DNA of 64,000 bases from Dipteris shenzhenensis (lineage: Eukaryota > Polypodiophyta > Polypodiopsida > Gleicheniales). The position numbers and the translations under genes are program-made. The stretch lies in NCBI GenBank assembly GCA_047967505.1, contig CM106539.1. One strand, given 5' to 3'. The notes beneath the pieces are model-generated. The model was not told where the DNA came from and ran no database searches. It saw only the letters and a program-made list of their open reading frames with translations. Shown here one piece after another: positions 37,111 through 49,588 of this stretch; the first letter of the stretch is position 1; every line of letters begins with the position of its first letter.

Positions 37111-37690
37111 CTATGAGCACATATGGAAAGAATTGGTATGTACTTCACTCACTTGAAGCCGAGCTTCACTTCCCACATTAGTGGCGGGTGGTGATGCAAC
37201 CATGGGAATAGCGGTGGTAGTGGTTATCCTTGGCTGCGATGATTGTTTGTTGCATGTCTGAGGAGAGGAGGCAAAGTCTATAGGCACGTTGAGCACGAAC
37301 TTTGCATATAACATCTTTGCAAAGTAGAGTGGCATGGCTCCACTATGAGGCTTCTTTGATTTGATCATGCAATGAATATAATATGCATTGTCCCCCATAG
37401 CTTGGTGGTGAGAATTTTTAATGGGACACCATCCATGTGAGGCATTGCTGCAATCCCACACAACTGCTACGCCATCATTTAAGACCACTGTGTTGATGTG
37501 GCTGTACTTCTAACCATTTGGATCATGAAAGACACTTGCATTAGCAATTGTGTGAGCCTCATCTTTCATTGTTGGTGGGAGGAGCATCACCCACATCCAT
37601 TTTATGTTTCATTGTGATCTTCACCCATAGTTTTGGTCCTAGGACTAATCGTATGCAACTTGTGTTGACCATGTGACGAGGATGCCATGG
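37111..37690 (-). pseudogene. Unidentified gene remnant spanning the left edge of copy B
   Basis: The minus-strand frame reads VNTSCIRLVLGPKLWVKITM (about 37,650), then with a shift KDEAHTIANASVFHDPNG (about 37,540), and VVLNDGVAVVWDCSNASHGW with HSGAMPLYFAKMLYAKFVLN (37,480-37,290), ending in a Ser/Thr/Pro-rich tail. In copy A the same sequence is cut at 26,778 by copia element 2. I do not recognise the family. Confidence 0.4.
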
Positions 37691-38028
37691 TGAAAGAGAA
37701 AGCGAGTGAAGATATAATAACCATGCTAATGCCAAATGAGCGACATGCTGTTGAAACATTTAATTGTAGCATAGTTATTCAAATTACAATATGTGAGAAT
37801 TTATCCATCTATTTTAATTGTGGACTGATCATGATTGATTAAATTGAACAAATAAAACAAGCAAACTCTTGCAAATTTTTACAATTGAGTTGAAGATACA
37901 TGTAATAGGAACATTTTTAAATCCATATGTACAATCCAAGGACATTAGAAATTTGGCAATCAAAATTGTGGTTGTATGGGTCAAGATAAAAAAGATGCAG
38001 CCAATGTTGAACAACATGTCTTCATTTC

Positions 38029-39240
38029 CTAGATGGGTTGCATTGCCACATCCTCATTTACATTGAAAGTATGCATTTTTGTCAAAATTGCATCCATGGT
38101 AACTCTCTTCTTTGGATCAATCCTATATAGCAAGTCCCCACAATCAACCAAGAGTTTGATTACAATGTCTCCTTTCATTGAGTTGTCACTGAGAGCTTTT
38201 GCAGCATCTATGAGAAAGTTGGAAATTTCTCTAAATAGCCAACCTACAAAAGCAAAACAATTTGAATCTGGTACCCATGCACTCGTGGGAGTTATATGTG
38301 TATTTGTACTCACATAAAATTTCGGCACTAACCATGGAAAGGCCTTTGGAGTTGCATAAGCCGGGTCTTGTGGATACATTCTTTCGGTCCAAATTCTAAT
38401 GGAGGCTTATGCTCGTCATCCCCTGTGAAGTCCAACATGTAGTTGGTTGCTTGTAGATTGGTGTGCGGTATGCATATACCTTTGTTCGTGGACTGGTCTC
38501 AAACCATTAGCAATAGCAGTAACAATGGACAAAGAATGTTGATAGAATAAGCTTGCTCACAACCTGGTGAGTGGAGAGTTCTAGTCGACAAAGCAAGGTT
38601 CTTCACTTGGATGTGTGGTCCTAATCCATCTCACATATGCTTTGGGAGACACATCAGCATATCGTGCACACTTCCCCCATTGAAAAATAGAGTGAGGACA
38701 CAGAGTATCCCAATACCTGACACACAGCTTTATAAACCTATATCATCGCTAGCTAATTCTTTAGTGCTAGATGAGTGTGGGGATCACCCTATTACTCCTC
38801 TTGCCAGTGTACCATGATGCTGGCCCTAGGACACCCACAACCTGTATCTAGAATACCTTCACTTCTCCTCCCTTGCCCACTGGTTCATGCAAGGTTAGTG
38901 CTTGCAATGGAAAGTGCACTGTGTGGGATCACATTGGAAAATTCTATACATAATTCTATCTGTGCTCACCTTCAGCTCAAGCTGGATCAGCATTTGATTT
39001 TTTGCCCACTAGCCATCTTGTTCATATGAACTAGGGTACTAGCTGTTGCCTTTCTAGCAGCCCCTTTCATCTTCATGTTTTTTCCTTGAGTAGAAATCTA
39101 CAACGCCTTCTATTCAAACGTCTAGAATGCAAGCTTCTCCTCTTTATTGATAGGCAAAGTGGCATTGTTCATCTTGCCATATATTTCCCATTGACCCACA
39201 GGATTTCCCAACACTCGAGGGAAATATTGATCAACTATCA
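38029..39240 (-). pseudogene. Protein kinase pseudogene, copy B
   Basis: Homologous to 27,245-28,480. The C-terminal part is an open 116-codon frame (38,379-38,029) containing PDSNCFAFVGWLFREI (helix F) and KLLVDCGDLLYRIDPKKRVT (end of the C-lobe, with the conserved Arg). The catalytic loop reads HTNLQATNYMLDF, so the catalytic Asp kept in copy A is Asn here. The N-lobe (about 38,870) is more broken than in copy A. Confidence 0.55.
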
Positions 39241-39798
39241 ATTTAACCTTTGACCATGACACTCGGCCATGTCCGAGCTAGCTCATGTATAGATGGTAAA
39301 ATACTTGGGCTAGCATTTGATCACGTAAATATATTGAGGTCACATGGGCCCAAATGTTTTGTCACTCAATCCTATCGTGTTTGATTTTAACTTACGAACA
39401 GGCATCAGAACTGTGAATTTCGTAAAGTCACTATCGAGTGTCAACCTATCAGCTGGCAGAGGCTAGAGTAGGAAACATATAAAAAATCACATAATCAAGA
39501 TGATCTAGATTAGCTTTGCTAATCACACATGTGGTTCAGAAGGGTTGTTATTAGGATGAACCTATTGGCAAAAGCGAGCCATCATTCGGATAAAACTTGG
39601 CTCTATTGACACCTATGTATATAAATACTACCTAGATATATATGATATATAAGAAGATTGAAGCAAGGGGAACTAGCTAGCAGATGGAAGAGCCATCACC
39701 CGACTTCGATCTTTACTATGCTATTACAAACATTAGTCAAGATGAGGTGATTTCGATTGGCCGAAGCAGGTCATCTCTTGGCATGACTGATACACAAA

Positions 39799-40020
39799 CA
39801 TGCATCTCTCTCTATCTCTCTTTCCCTCTCTCTCTTTTACTCTCCCTCTCTCTCTTTTACTCTCCCTTTCTCTCTTTTCATCTCCCTTGCTCTCTTTCCC
39901 TCTCTCTTTTACCCTCCCTCTCTCTCTTTTCCTTTCTCCCTCCTCTCTCCCTCTCTCTCTCTCCCTCTCTCCCTCTCTCCCTCTCTCTCTTTCCCTCTCC
40001 CTCTCTCTCTTTCCTCTAGG

Positions 40021-40074
<54 letters not shown>

Positions 40075-40133
40075 ATCCCTCTCTTTCCCTCTCTCCCTAT
40101 ATTTCACACACCCTCTCTCTCTTTCCCTCTCTA
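39799..40133. repeat. CT-rich microsatellite block, copy B
   Basis: Interrupted CTCTCT/CCCTCT array like 29,037-29,345. Long Ser-Leu or Arg-Glu open frames are artefacts. Confidence 0.95.
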
Positions 40134-40368
40134 ACAGCCTGTAGTCAACTAGGGTGAGGTGATTCTATCCGATCGAGGTGAGCCATCACCTAGCCCGGAC
40201 TGATTGACACCAAATACTAAAGAAGAAAAATCACCCAAAGATGAAAAAAAATAGACAAGTAGAAGAAATCGATAGCCATATGTGCGGTAGTGGTGAGGGC
40301 GAGGTCTTTTTATAAGATTTTGTAGTGACACCATGCGGTACCTCCCCCGACTGTGTGGTGTGTCAATG

Positions 40369-40441
40369 CAGGATTTGTGGAGACTGGTGATGATACTGCA
40401 CATCCTATTGTGCAGATTGGCAAAATTCCTTTGTCTATGCA
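40369..40441 (+). repeat. 73-bp copia element 2 fragment inside copy B
   Basis: From CAGGATTTGTGGAGACTGG to TTTGTCTATGCA the bases are the same as 23,192-23,264 (start of the remaining copia element 2). Copy A has about 20 unrelated bases at this point (about 29,580-29,600), so the fragment replaced them. Confidence 0.85.
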
Positions 40442-40849
40442 CAGGATCGGAAATCGGATGGTTCATGATGACACATGTGCTAATATGATAAACACTGCAT
40501 AGTATGGGTGCGTCACCAAGCGGTGTCTCTTGGCACCCTAAAAAAAACCGCGCGGTATATCTATGGGACTATGCGGGGTATAGTGAATTGATGAAGGATG
40601 CAATATGCCATGGATAGAACAAGGCAAATAGCTGTTGAGAGAGAGAAAAACACAAATAGAACATCTAACTATTACACAAGAAATAGAAAGACAAATCCAT
40701 GCCAACCCAAAAAGCCTTGTTTAGACATTTGTCGTGATTTTGTTCATTCTGCATGTGGATGAAACATGGGATAAGTGCACCAATTTATCTCATGCAAGTC
40801 CATGGACCTTGAACAGGCTGGAGCCCATCAATGGACATACTGCATCAGA

Positions 40850-41262
40850 CATGGAGAAGGAATCTATAACATATGCGATGGATAGAGACCAACTGGCTGA
40901 CATGCTTTAGATGGGTGACCATTTTGTAGTACTACGGTCCCCTACAAATGAAGATAATGAGGATTATTATGTGGTGCAGTGCTCAAAATAAAAAACAGTC
41001 CTCATAGAGCAAGAGACAGATGGTTGGGGTAATGTCTTCAACATTGGGGATCAAGTGGTTTTTGGAATCTTTTATGCAAAAATCCCAAAATGCAAAAGAA
41101 ATTAGGCATTACTAAAAGATGCACCTCCTGCTATAGTGCATGCTAATGCAGTGTTGGCAATAAAGTTCCAAATGTCACAAGCAAAGCACAAGGTTAAAGG
41201 AGAGAGAACCATCATATACCCCAGGAGGTGCACGAATGGATCTTGGCAAACATTTCTCTATA
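40850..41262 (+). pseudogene. Unidentified short gene, copy B
   Basis: Counterpart of 29,990-30,419. It keeps DGWGNVFNIGDQVV and the following segments, but has an in-frame stop where copy A reads ISYALLKD (about 41,100) and a small deletion where A reads GQRTVYHVPQ (about 41,210). Broken in this copy. Confidence 0.4.
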
Positions 41263-41754
41263 AGAACTGTTGCTGAGCATGTATTTTTGCAATGGATCTT
41301 ACATATTTTTGTGCGCATTTTGTATTTTTAGCTACCCCTTTGGGGACTGATTTTTGTAATACAAAGGCATCTTGTTTCTCTTGGGGATGCTCCGCAATGA
41401 GGAACTTTAACAATTTTTAATATTATTAGTTTTAATTGTGTACTATTATATTATTACTGTTTAGGGATTGCTATCATATCATACTATTAGCCCTATTCTT
41501 TAGTGATTGTGTACTATTGTAGTAGTTTTTATAGTTCATATTAAGTTTGTTCTACTGTCATATCATACTACTTATTACTATTTAGTTAGTACTATTTAGT
41601 ACTATGTACTACTATCTTAAGTAACTCATATACTATTAATTTTGAGAGAGAGAGAGAGAACAATTATACTACTGTCATATCATACTACTTAGTACTATTT
41701 GGTTAGTACTATGTGATACTATGCAGTACTATCTTAAGTAGCACATCTACTGTC

Positions 41755-41758
<4 letters not shown>

Positions 41759-41802
<44 letters not shown>

Positions 41803-41810
41803 TAGAGAGA
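41759..41810. repeat. (GA)n microsatellite, copy B
   Basis: GA array interrupted near its right end; a shorter GA run also lies at 41,644-41,660. Confidence 0.95.
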
Positions 41811-42776
41811 GAACCATTGTACTACTGTCATATCATATTTTTGTAATGTTGTTCCTCCTTTTAATATATTGCACTTATAGTTCAGAATGAGCCATACAAA
41901 ATCAGAAGGCACCATATAAAATCGTAATGAGACATATAGAATCAGTCATATGAGATTACGGAGCGCAAACGACTTGGATACAACAGCCTTGCAATGAACT
42001 CCACACACCCCAATATACAACTCAGTAAGGCTTGGACACATACAGCAGCTCTACAGCACTGCACTCCACACACCCCAATATACTATTTTCTAGGAAGGAA
42101 TGACCCTAGAACATAGGAGTTTTTAGCCCTTCTTCCTGAACATCCTCGTTAGTAGCCCACTCGAGGGATTGTCGTCTCAAACATTCGAAGTTGCTATTTC
42201 TTCTGCGCCATACCCTACATCTGTAAGGTCTCTGAAGATGTTATCAGCCCTTTTTGCAATTCCATCCTGTAGCTCTAGAGCATAAGAGTGTATAGCTCTA
42301 TTACACATTGATAGATCTATAATGCCAATCAAAAATAGCCAACTGTATGAGCACCATAGCAGACATGACACATGATTCCTTAGCTTAGACCTGACTAACA
42401 GTTAGTATTATTTTATCCAAAACCAAAATTGATACTGTATGGTTTTGCAAAAAATACCATAAAAGATAACATATAAAAAAGGACGATATATTTTATTGCA
42501 TCGACATTGGCTAATTATGCACTGGTTAAGAAAATTGCTCACCTAGTACTTTTATCAGCAAACACCAGTACCATTTAACAGCACCAATACCATGTAATAA
42601 CACCAGTATATTTATCAGCTCACCATTAATTTTATCAGCATAGTAGCAAGAGCAAAGTCTGTATTACAAAGTAACCATTACAAGTTTGTATTTAGAAAGT
42701 AACAACATCTATATTCATCAATGTACAAGTCTTTTACAATATAGACTTCAAGGCCTAGTGCATGGTGGGTATTGGT

Positions 42777-44900
42777 TTACATAAGGATTATGCCTAAGAA
42801 TCTGTTGGCACATCTCATGTGGAAGGTCCAGTCCATGGGCTTTGGATCTTCAGTTAACAGTGAAACGACAACATCAACACACCCCATGTCAGCATAATCT
42901 GCAAAAAAGACTTCAACAAATAATTTGGATGGATGCTCACCATGGGCAGCTGCAATGCGCTCAATCACATGGCCTTCATAAGGGTATCTCATTGTAAAGG
43001 CAGGAACACTTTCTCTGGCATTTGCTATATCTAATAAGTATGGGAGCAACTGATCTGATAGTTCATCATCATAAGGACCTCCGTCATAGGCAAAAGGAGT
43101 TATGCAGGAATCGGGTGGACTTAATGCTGCTTTCAAAGGAGTGTCATCAACCAGGAGTGTACTCATGGGATCATAGTCAATGTCATGTGTAGCCAATGCA
43201 CTAAATGGCTTAAGCATACACATCTCATCTAGCCGTGTTGGGTGGCAGAATTCTTCCGTTGTACAACAATCCTCATGTGCAAAGTTGAACAGAAACTTGA
43301 ATTCCCTAAACTCATCATATCCCAATTTGCTTTCTATCAAAGACACTATGGGACTAACATTTCTCCTTATCATACTACTCGATGTAGCAATCTCAAAATG
43401 CTCCCATATAGATTTCATGAAATTGATCAATTGTGGCCGCAAAGAGATGACATGATTGCCTAATTTATGAACATCACCACCTTGGGCCATTTTAGGAGCA
43501 GTCTGCCACCACAACTTTAATAATATTCCATTCAAATCAAAGATTAACAACTTTTTTTGAGGAAGAACATCTCTGGAGTCACCTAGAAGTAACAATAACA
43601 CATATTCAGATCCATCATACTTGAGTTGATGAATTGCAAAAGGAATTTTATATCAACTTACAAGAAGATAAATTGCAAAAAGAATTCATTAAAAAAACAA
43701 GGAAGATAAATTGCAAAATTAATTTCATTAAAAAAACAAGAAGATAAATTGCAAAAAGAGTTTCATTTAAAACTTGCGAGACCAGCTCTCATACAATGTC
43801 ATTTCATAGACAATCTGATCCTAACATTTGGGGTTGGGCATTTGCTAGGATCAATCAAATACGATTTAGTAACTATTTGACTAAATTTCCTCTTCTTTAT
43901 CCCTGCAAGGGGAAGACTACCTAGTACTGTGTCATCCTCCATTTGCTCTCCATCAAAGCTGTTATATAGTTTAGGCTCTGATATAATCTCAGCTGCCTCA
44001 GTGATGACCCTCTCACCCCACTATCTGTGTTGAGCTTTTCACCACTATCCATGTGTTCACCCTTGCTATTCTTTCCAATCAACTCCCCACCGCCACCTAT
44101 GTCTGCATCCTTGCTGTGGTTTCCTGGCAAGTCCTGCATGCCATATCTTGCTATTGCTTCCTCTATAATCCTGTTCGATTGCTGCAGATTTTCTTCATCT
44201 AAGTTCAATAGATCATCTTCATCCAAGTGCTGATCATCTTCGATGTCTCCAGTTAAATTGTCTACAAAGAAATAAAGTCAGATCAAAAATGCGTTTGAGG
44301 TGCTGTACACAGAAGATTGTAAATGTGCATCTTCACAAAAAAATACATACCCTCCTTTTCGTCTAAATTCTTGCTTCTGTACAATGACTGCACAGTAGAT
44401 TTCTTCTTGTGTTGTATGTGGCGCTTCATCTTAGTAAGAGCTTCCTTAACTGGCAAACTTTCATCTGCTGACGAATTTATAATACATGAATAGATGCAAT
44501 ATATAAAATAGGAATAAATGAAATAGATAAAACATGAACTTATAAAAATAAATACCCTCTTTTGGCCGCATAGGGAAAAAAAATAGTCCTACCTCTCTCC
44601 TCTGCAACTTTTAGGTCCCCTTGTGCCACTGCATGCTGCTTTTTTACTTTGTCCAACATTTCATCCTCATCATATTCCTGATCCCCAACATCCTTCAAGG
44701 AGTTATCTTCCAACTGACTTCCATCGAATAGTTGTTCACTGTCTTTTTTTCTACACGAGGCATGCCCCTCTACTTGTTGTCCTTTCTTGGTGTCTATGAA
44801 CACGTTTAAAATGTTAGGAGTTTTGCATTTCTCATTTTCAATAGCTTCAGCTTGCGTTGTACCAGTCTTCAAATTTTTTGGACATGGTATTTCGGTGTCT
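42777..44900 (-). pseudogene. Spliced FCP1/NIF-type HAD-domain gene, copy B
   Basis: Four exons on the minus strand with GT-AG edges and compatible phases: about 44,900-44,593, 44,467-44,351, 44,261-43,921 and 43,582-42,777. Exon 1 is acidic (LEDNSLKDVGDQEYDEDEML), exon 2 basic (ALTKMKRHIQHKKKSTVQSL), exon 3 has DEDDLLNLDEENLQQSNRII. Exon 4 holds the HAD fold: KKLLIFDLNGILLK, SPIVSLIESKLGYDEFREFK and STLLVDDTPLKAAL, and runs to a natural stop at 42,777 (CANRFLGIILM). Motif I is D-x-N. Exon 3 needs a frame change near 44,020, at the same place as in copy A, so that break predates the duplication or marks an unrecognised intron. Family: NLI-interacting-factor/FCP1-like. Confidence 0.7.
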
Positions 44901-45009
44901 TTACTTGTTTGTGTAAGGAAAAGAACAACTATTTGAAATTGATTTCAAAAGACAAATAGATTATTTAAAGATAGACAATAATTTAAAAATAGTAGTATTT
45001 AAACTTGAA

Positions 45010-45105
45010 GGAAATATGGCCCTTGCGGGGTCCCCTTTAGGGGCAAGGGACATATTCCAACATAGCCCTTACCCCTAAAGGGAACCCCTCAAGGGCCATA
45101 TTTCC
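45010..45105. repeat. Near-perfect 40-bp inverted repeat (hairpin)
   Basis: The arm 45,010-45,049 (GGAAATATGGCCCTTG...) is the reverse complement of 45,066-45,105 (...CAAGGGCCATATTTCC) with about three mismatches and a 16-base loop. It lies between the HAD gene exons and the short satellite. It is probably a small foldback or MITE remnant. Confidence 0.85.
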
Positions 45106-45135
45106 ATTGGTTGTGTTGGAGTCCAGATGTGATTG

Positions 45136-45275
45136 GTACTAAATAGTACTAAGTGCTAAGTGCCACTAATAGTGCTAAATACTACTAATACTCCTGAGTA
45201 CTGCTACATAGTACTAAATATGACTAATATTGCTAAGTACTAAATAGTACTAATGCTAATCCTAATATTGCTACA
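45136..45275. repeat. TACTAAATAG-rich satellite, short version
   Basis: Same units as 33,528-34,615, but only about 140 bases, joined directly to copia element 3 gag at about 45,277. Confidence 0.85.
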
Positions 45276-45276
45276 T

Positions 45277-48200
45277 ATCGAATCTAGTCAATGCAGCACA
45301 ATAGATAGTACCAACTACAGATGAGATTCTTGCATGGATAAGAAGAAATGCAGATGCACTGTGTTCTATTGTCTATAGTGTAAGTGATTTCGTCATGGTG
45401 TTAATTCAACATGTCACCACAGTGGAGGAGGCATGGATAGTCTTGAAAAATTAGTACGAGACCATGAATCAGACACGGATTCAGAATCTAGAGACTCAAC
45501 TAGTGAACGAGAAACTGTTTGAGTCTAAAGCCGCAGAGAAGTTCATCACTAGAGTGAAGAATCTGCACGATCGGATGACTACGATTGGCATCACCATCAC
45601 CATTGAGAATCTAGCACGAAGGTGCATACGGATTCTCCCACCAAAGTATGACGGTCTTGTTACAACACTGAATATGCAGAACAGAAATCCACCCCTCAAC
45701 TTTGAGGATTTGAGTGCAATGCTTCTGGAGGAGGAGATGCATCCAAAGATGAGGACTGGAGAAGATTCGGCTTTCTATGTTGGATCAAAGAAAGGTAAGT
45801 GTAAGGACTCTGGTAACCCATATTCTTTTGATGATAAAAAGAGAAAGAAGAAGATCAAGTGCTTCTATTACAACAAGGCAAAGCACAAGTAGAATGAGTG
45901 CTAGAAGAAGATTGCAGATGAGAAGAACGGAGTAAAGAAAGAGTCTAGCAATAGCATGTAGGCAATACCAGTAGAGCTATTTGTAGCAATTGAGGAGATT
46001 TGCACGGAGGCAGTTCATGTACCTGTGGAAGAACCTTGGATTATTGATAGTGGTGCATCGCAGCACATGACCAGTCAGAAGGATTGATATACCTCTCTAC
46101 ATTTGGTAGGGAATGACATCCTAGTAGCAGCTGGCAATGATGTAAAATGTCCAGCAAAAGGAAAAGGTACGATTTCTCTCAAGTCAGATGGAGTTGTAAA
46201 ACAGTTGTCTGATGTTCTTTATGTGCCAGATATCAAGAGGAACTTGTTGTCTATTTCTGCGATCATGGATTGGGACCTCAAAGTTCACTTCGATAAGAAT
46301 GGCGCATAGATTTTGGATCTTCAAGGGAAGGTCATTGGTAAAGGTACACGATGCAACAACATCTATGAACTCTCAGCTTTCAGTGCTCGAGCTGATGTGA
46401 GCAACACTAAGCTATGGCATGAAAGGTTTGGTCATCTAAACCTTAGTTCTTTAAAGGAGATGCATAAAAGTGGAATGATTGCAGACCTACTAGAAATTAC
46501 AGATCTGCCCGATGTATGTGAAGCTTGCATGATGGGCAAGCAGCATCGGTAGCCCTTTCCTAAAGAGGCCAGTAGGGCAAAGGCTCCTCTAGAGCTCGTT
46601 CACATGGACCTCTGTAGAAAGATGGAGATGGAAGCTTTGGGTGGTTCCTACTACTTCATGACATTGATCGACAACCATAGTAGAAGGATATGGATATACT
46701 TCCTGAAGACTAAAGATGAGGCTTTTAGTAAGTTCAAAGAATGGCATGTCATGGTTGAGAAAGAATCAGGGAGGAAGGTGAAGAAATTGAGATCAGACAG
46801 AGGTGGAGAGTTCACATCAAGTGAATTCAAAAGTTACTGCAAAAGTCACAGGATCAAGAGGCAAAAACCCCCGCCACATACACCATAGCCAAATGGAGTA
46901 GCAGAGCGCAAGATGCACATCATTTGTGAAATGGGCAGGAGTATGATGAAAGGGAAAGATTTGCCAAAGAGTTTTTGGGCTGAAGCATGTAACACGGTAG
47001 TTTACATTATGAATCATAGCTACACAAAGACTGTGAATAGAATGACTCCATTGCATGCCTTTTTTGGTAAGAAACCTTCAGCTACACATTTCAGAGTTTT
47101 TGGATGTGATTGTTTTGTGCATGTCCCTGATGCTAACATGACCAAATGGGAACCAAAGAGCCGAAAGTGTATTTTCTTGGGCTATAGTGAAGAGGCGAAG
47201 GGTTATTGTCTCTATAATCCTATTACCAAGAAGGTAATAGTAAGTTGCCATGTGGTCTTCTCAGAATAGCTGCATCAATTGGAGGAGGATGCTTCCTTCC
47301 CAAACAACTAGGACCGGGATATCCATCTAGTACAACCACCAACAGTAGACCGAACTCCCCCAATGGTGCTTGGGAGGATTCAAGATAAAGAGGAGGAAGA
47401 AGAGCCTGTGGAAGCACAATGGCAACGGCCATTCCCGAAGTGGGTAAAACAGTTTTTGGGTGGCAGAGAACCTCCAGCCATTGAGGAACCATCCGAACAC
47501 CACCGGTCAGAGATTAGAGGAGCAAAGAAGGGTGCATGAACACTTGGTCAACTATGTTTGATGACAGAGGTGATCTGTGCTGAAGAACCCAAGTGTCTTG
47601 AATTTTAATCCCACACGTCGACTAACCAGAAATCGTAGTGGTTTGGCTTTAGCAGCACAAGAAAGTTGGCTCGTGTTTCAGATGGATGTAAAATCTGCCT
47701 TTCTAAATGGAGATCTCAAGGAGGAGGTATATGTAGAATAACCACCAGGTTTTGTGATCCTCGGTTCAGAAGGTAAAGTCTATAAACTGAAGAAGGCACT
47801 TTATGGGCTGAAACAGGCCCCATGAGTGTGGTACCAGTGGACTGATGCCTACTTTTTGCAAAATAGGTTTAGGAGGAGCCCATCTGATGCAAATTTGTAT
47901 AACTACAGAGAAGGCGGCAGGTGTATGATCGTGGTCCTTTATGTGGACGACCTTGTCATAACAGGGAACCATGAACAGAAGATCTCGCAGACAAAGCATT
48001 TGCTAGGAAGAGAGTTTGAAATGATAGACCTTGGACTCATGCAAATCTGTTTGGGGATTGAAGTTTGGCAAGAGCCAAAACAGATCATCTCACAGCTGAA
48101 GTATGCTGGAGAGATACTGAAGGCATTTGGCATGGCTGTGCAAGATAGTTGGCACCCATATGGAGGTTGAAGTGAAGCTCTCAAACGAGGATTCATCACC

Positions 48201-48870
48201 ACTGGTGGATGAAGTAAAGTACAGAAGGCTTGTCGGTAGCTTGATTTACTTATGTAACACGCGGCCCGACATCAGCTTTGCAACTGGTGTACTAAGCAGG
48301 TTTTCCAATAAGCCCCGGGAGAACCATTGGAGGGCAGGGATGCGAGTGCTGAAATACATCAAAGGCACACTTGATTATGGCATCACCTATACCAAGAGCA
48401 ACATCTTGGCCGGATTCTGTGACTCGGATTGTGCAGGAGACGTGGACAACAAGAGACCAGTGACAATTTACTATTTCTCACTTGGATCTGGAGCTGTGTC
48501 ATGGGTCAGCAGGAAGCAACCCACAGTTGCTCTTTCTTCTACCGATCTGAGTACAAATCAACATGTTTTGCTTCTTGTGAGGTGGCTGAGGAGGATTTTA
48601 GGGGACATGGGTGCAATGCAAAACAAGCCAACGCAGTTATCATGTGACAATCAGAGTTGCATGGCGATTGCAAAGAACCCTGTGTTCCACACTCGGACAA
48701 AACACATTGAGATCAATATCACTTTGTACACGAGCTCATCATGGATGAAGAGGTTGACTTGGTGTACTGTCTGACTATAGAGAATGCTGCGGACATCTTC
48801 ATGAAGGCTCTTGGAAGAGACTTGCTGGAGAGGCATCTTCATCGACTTGGCATTGGGCCGAAAAAGTAAG
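45277..48870 (+). pseudogene. Copia element 3 gag-pol remnant
   Basis: Domains in order: gag C-half; degenerate zinc knuckle CFYYNKAKHK (second Cys is Tyr, about 45,865); protease IIDSGASQHMT (about 46,045). Integrase WHERFGHLN...CEACMMGKQ (46,410-46,545), HMDL...IDNHSRR, and SDRGGEFTSSEF (about 46,795) follow. Then [20 protein letters not shown] (about 47,680) and LYVDDLVITG (about 47,937), and RNase H SRKQPTVALSST (about 48,515). The front of RT before QMDV is deleted near 47,660. More than ten stops and shifts are present, e.g. TAG at 45,890 and 46,551. Confidence 0.9.
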
Positions 48871-48899
48871 TTCACATGTGGGTGGACATTGAGGGGGGT

Positions 48900-49588
48900 T
48901 GTTAGATATCAATGCTCCACTCTCGTGTAACTACGTGGGAACCAGCTAACTCTACTTGTAAGCCCCCCATATGAGGAGAAGGCATTTGAGTAGCTCGGTT
49001 ATCCAGTGGGTCCTGGTTTGGACACCAAATGGAGGCCATGTGTGGTGTGATGGTTGGACAGCTTCAGATAGAGTTGGCACACTGCCAACTAGGCTACATG
49101 CAAGTGCAGGAAGGCATCCCATGACTGACTGCACTGAGGGTAGATGGAGCATTTCCCAGGGTAGCCCACTCTTGGGTTGCGTGGCCTGTTTGGAGCCCCA
49201 AATGATCCCAGATGGCCACGGTTCTATCGTGTGGTCAATGGCCTATTTTGGGACCGACCTCCAGTCGACCAGTTTGGGTGGACTAGGTCGGTCTCCCAAT
49301 TGAGTCTAACCGAGTACGACTGGTGGCTATATAAGAGCAAGCCGGTGAAGCCCATAATCATCACTGGCTATAGCAACCTTGATTCCTTAGCATCCAGTCT
49401 CTATCCTCTACTGTTTCCAGCATGCCATCGAAGCTTCTCACACAGGAACACACGACTGGGAGGCAGTGCCATCTATTGTATTAGTTTTATAGTAATCAAA
49501 AATTTGATTCTCCATACTATTTGCTTTTCTCTCTTGCATATGAGATCCTGTTATTTGTTGAGCACAGACGTTGTATTGTTTTCTTACA
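48900..49588 (+). repeat. 3' LTR of copia element 3
   Basis: The polypurine tract ATTGAGGGGGG precedes TGTTAGATATCAATG. Ends TTTTCTTACA. 689 bp, about 90% identical to 35,426-36,161. Confidence 0.92.

Larger units (their letters stand above)
37568..44467. repeat. Segmental duplication, copy B
   Basis: Counterpart of 26,778-33,427, in the same orientation and gene order. It differs by many substitutions, by small indels, and by a 73-base piece of copia element 2 sequence at 40,369-40,441. Copy B keeps some features better than A (kinase C-terminus, HAD C-terminus) and others worse (short plus-strand ORF). Confidence 0.9.
45277..49588 (+). mobile_element. Copia element 3, 3' part (after copy B)
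   Basis: From mid-gag to the end of the 3' LTR. The 5' LTR and gag start are missing and replaced by satellite. GTGCC after the LTR matches four of the five bases (ATGCC) before the 5' LTR at 35,426, consistent with the two parts deriving from one original insertion site carried in both segments. Confidence 0.85.

Noticed and set aside
39684-40144. Long open frames over the CT-rich blocks (also 29,028-29,393 and 59,596-60,828)
   Set aside because: Low-complexity Ser/Leu/Pro or Arg/Glu/Lys translation of pyrimidine repeats; present in all frames.
36162-45276. Segment B as a simple nested insertion into copia element 3
   Set aside because: The 170-base gag overlap at both ends, diverged to about the same degree as the LTRs, is not expected from a clean insertion; tandem duplication plus deletions fits better.
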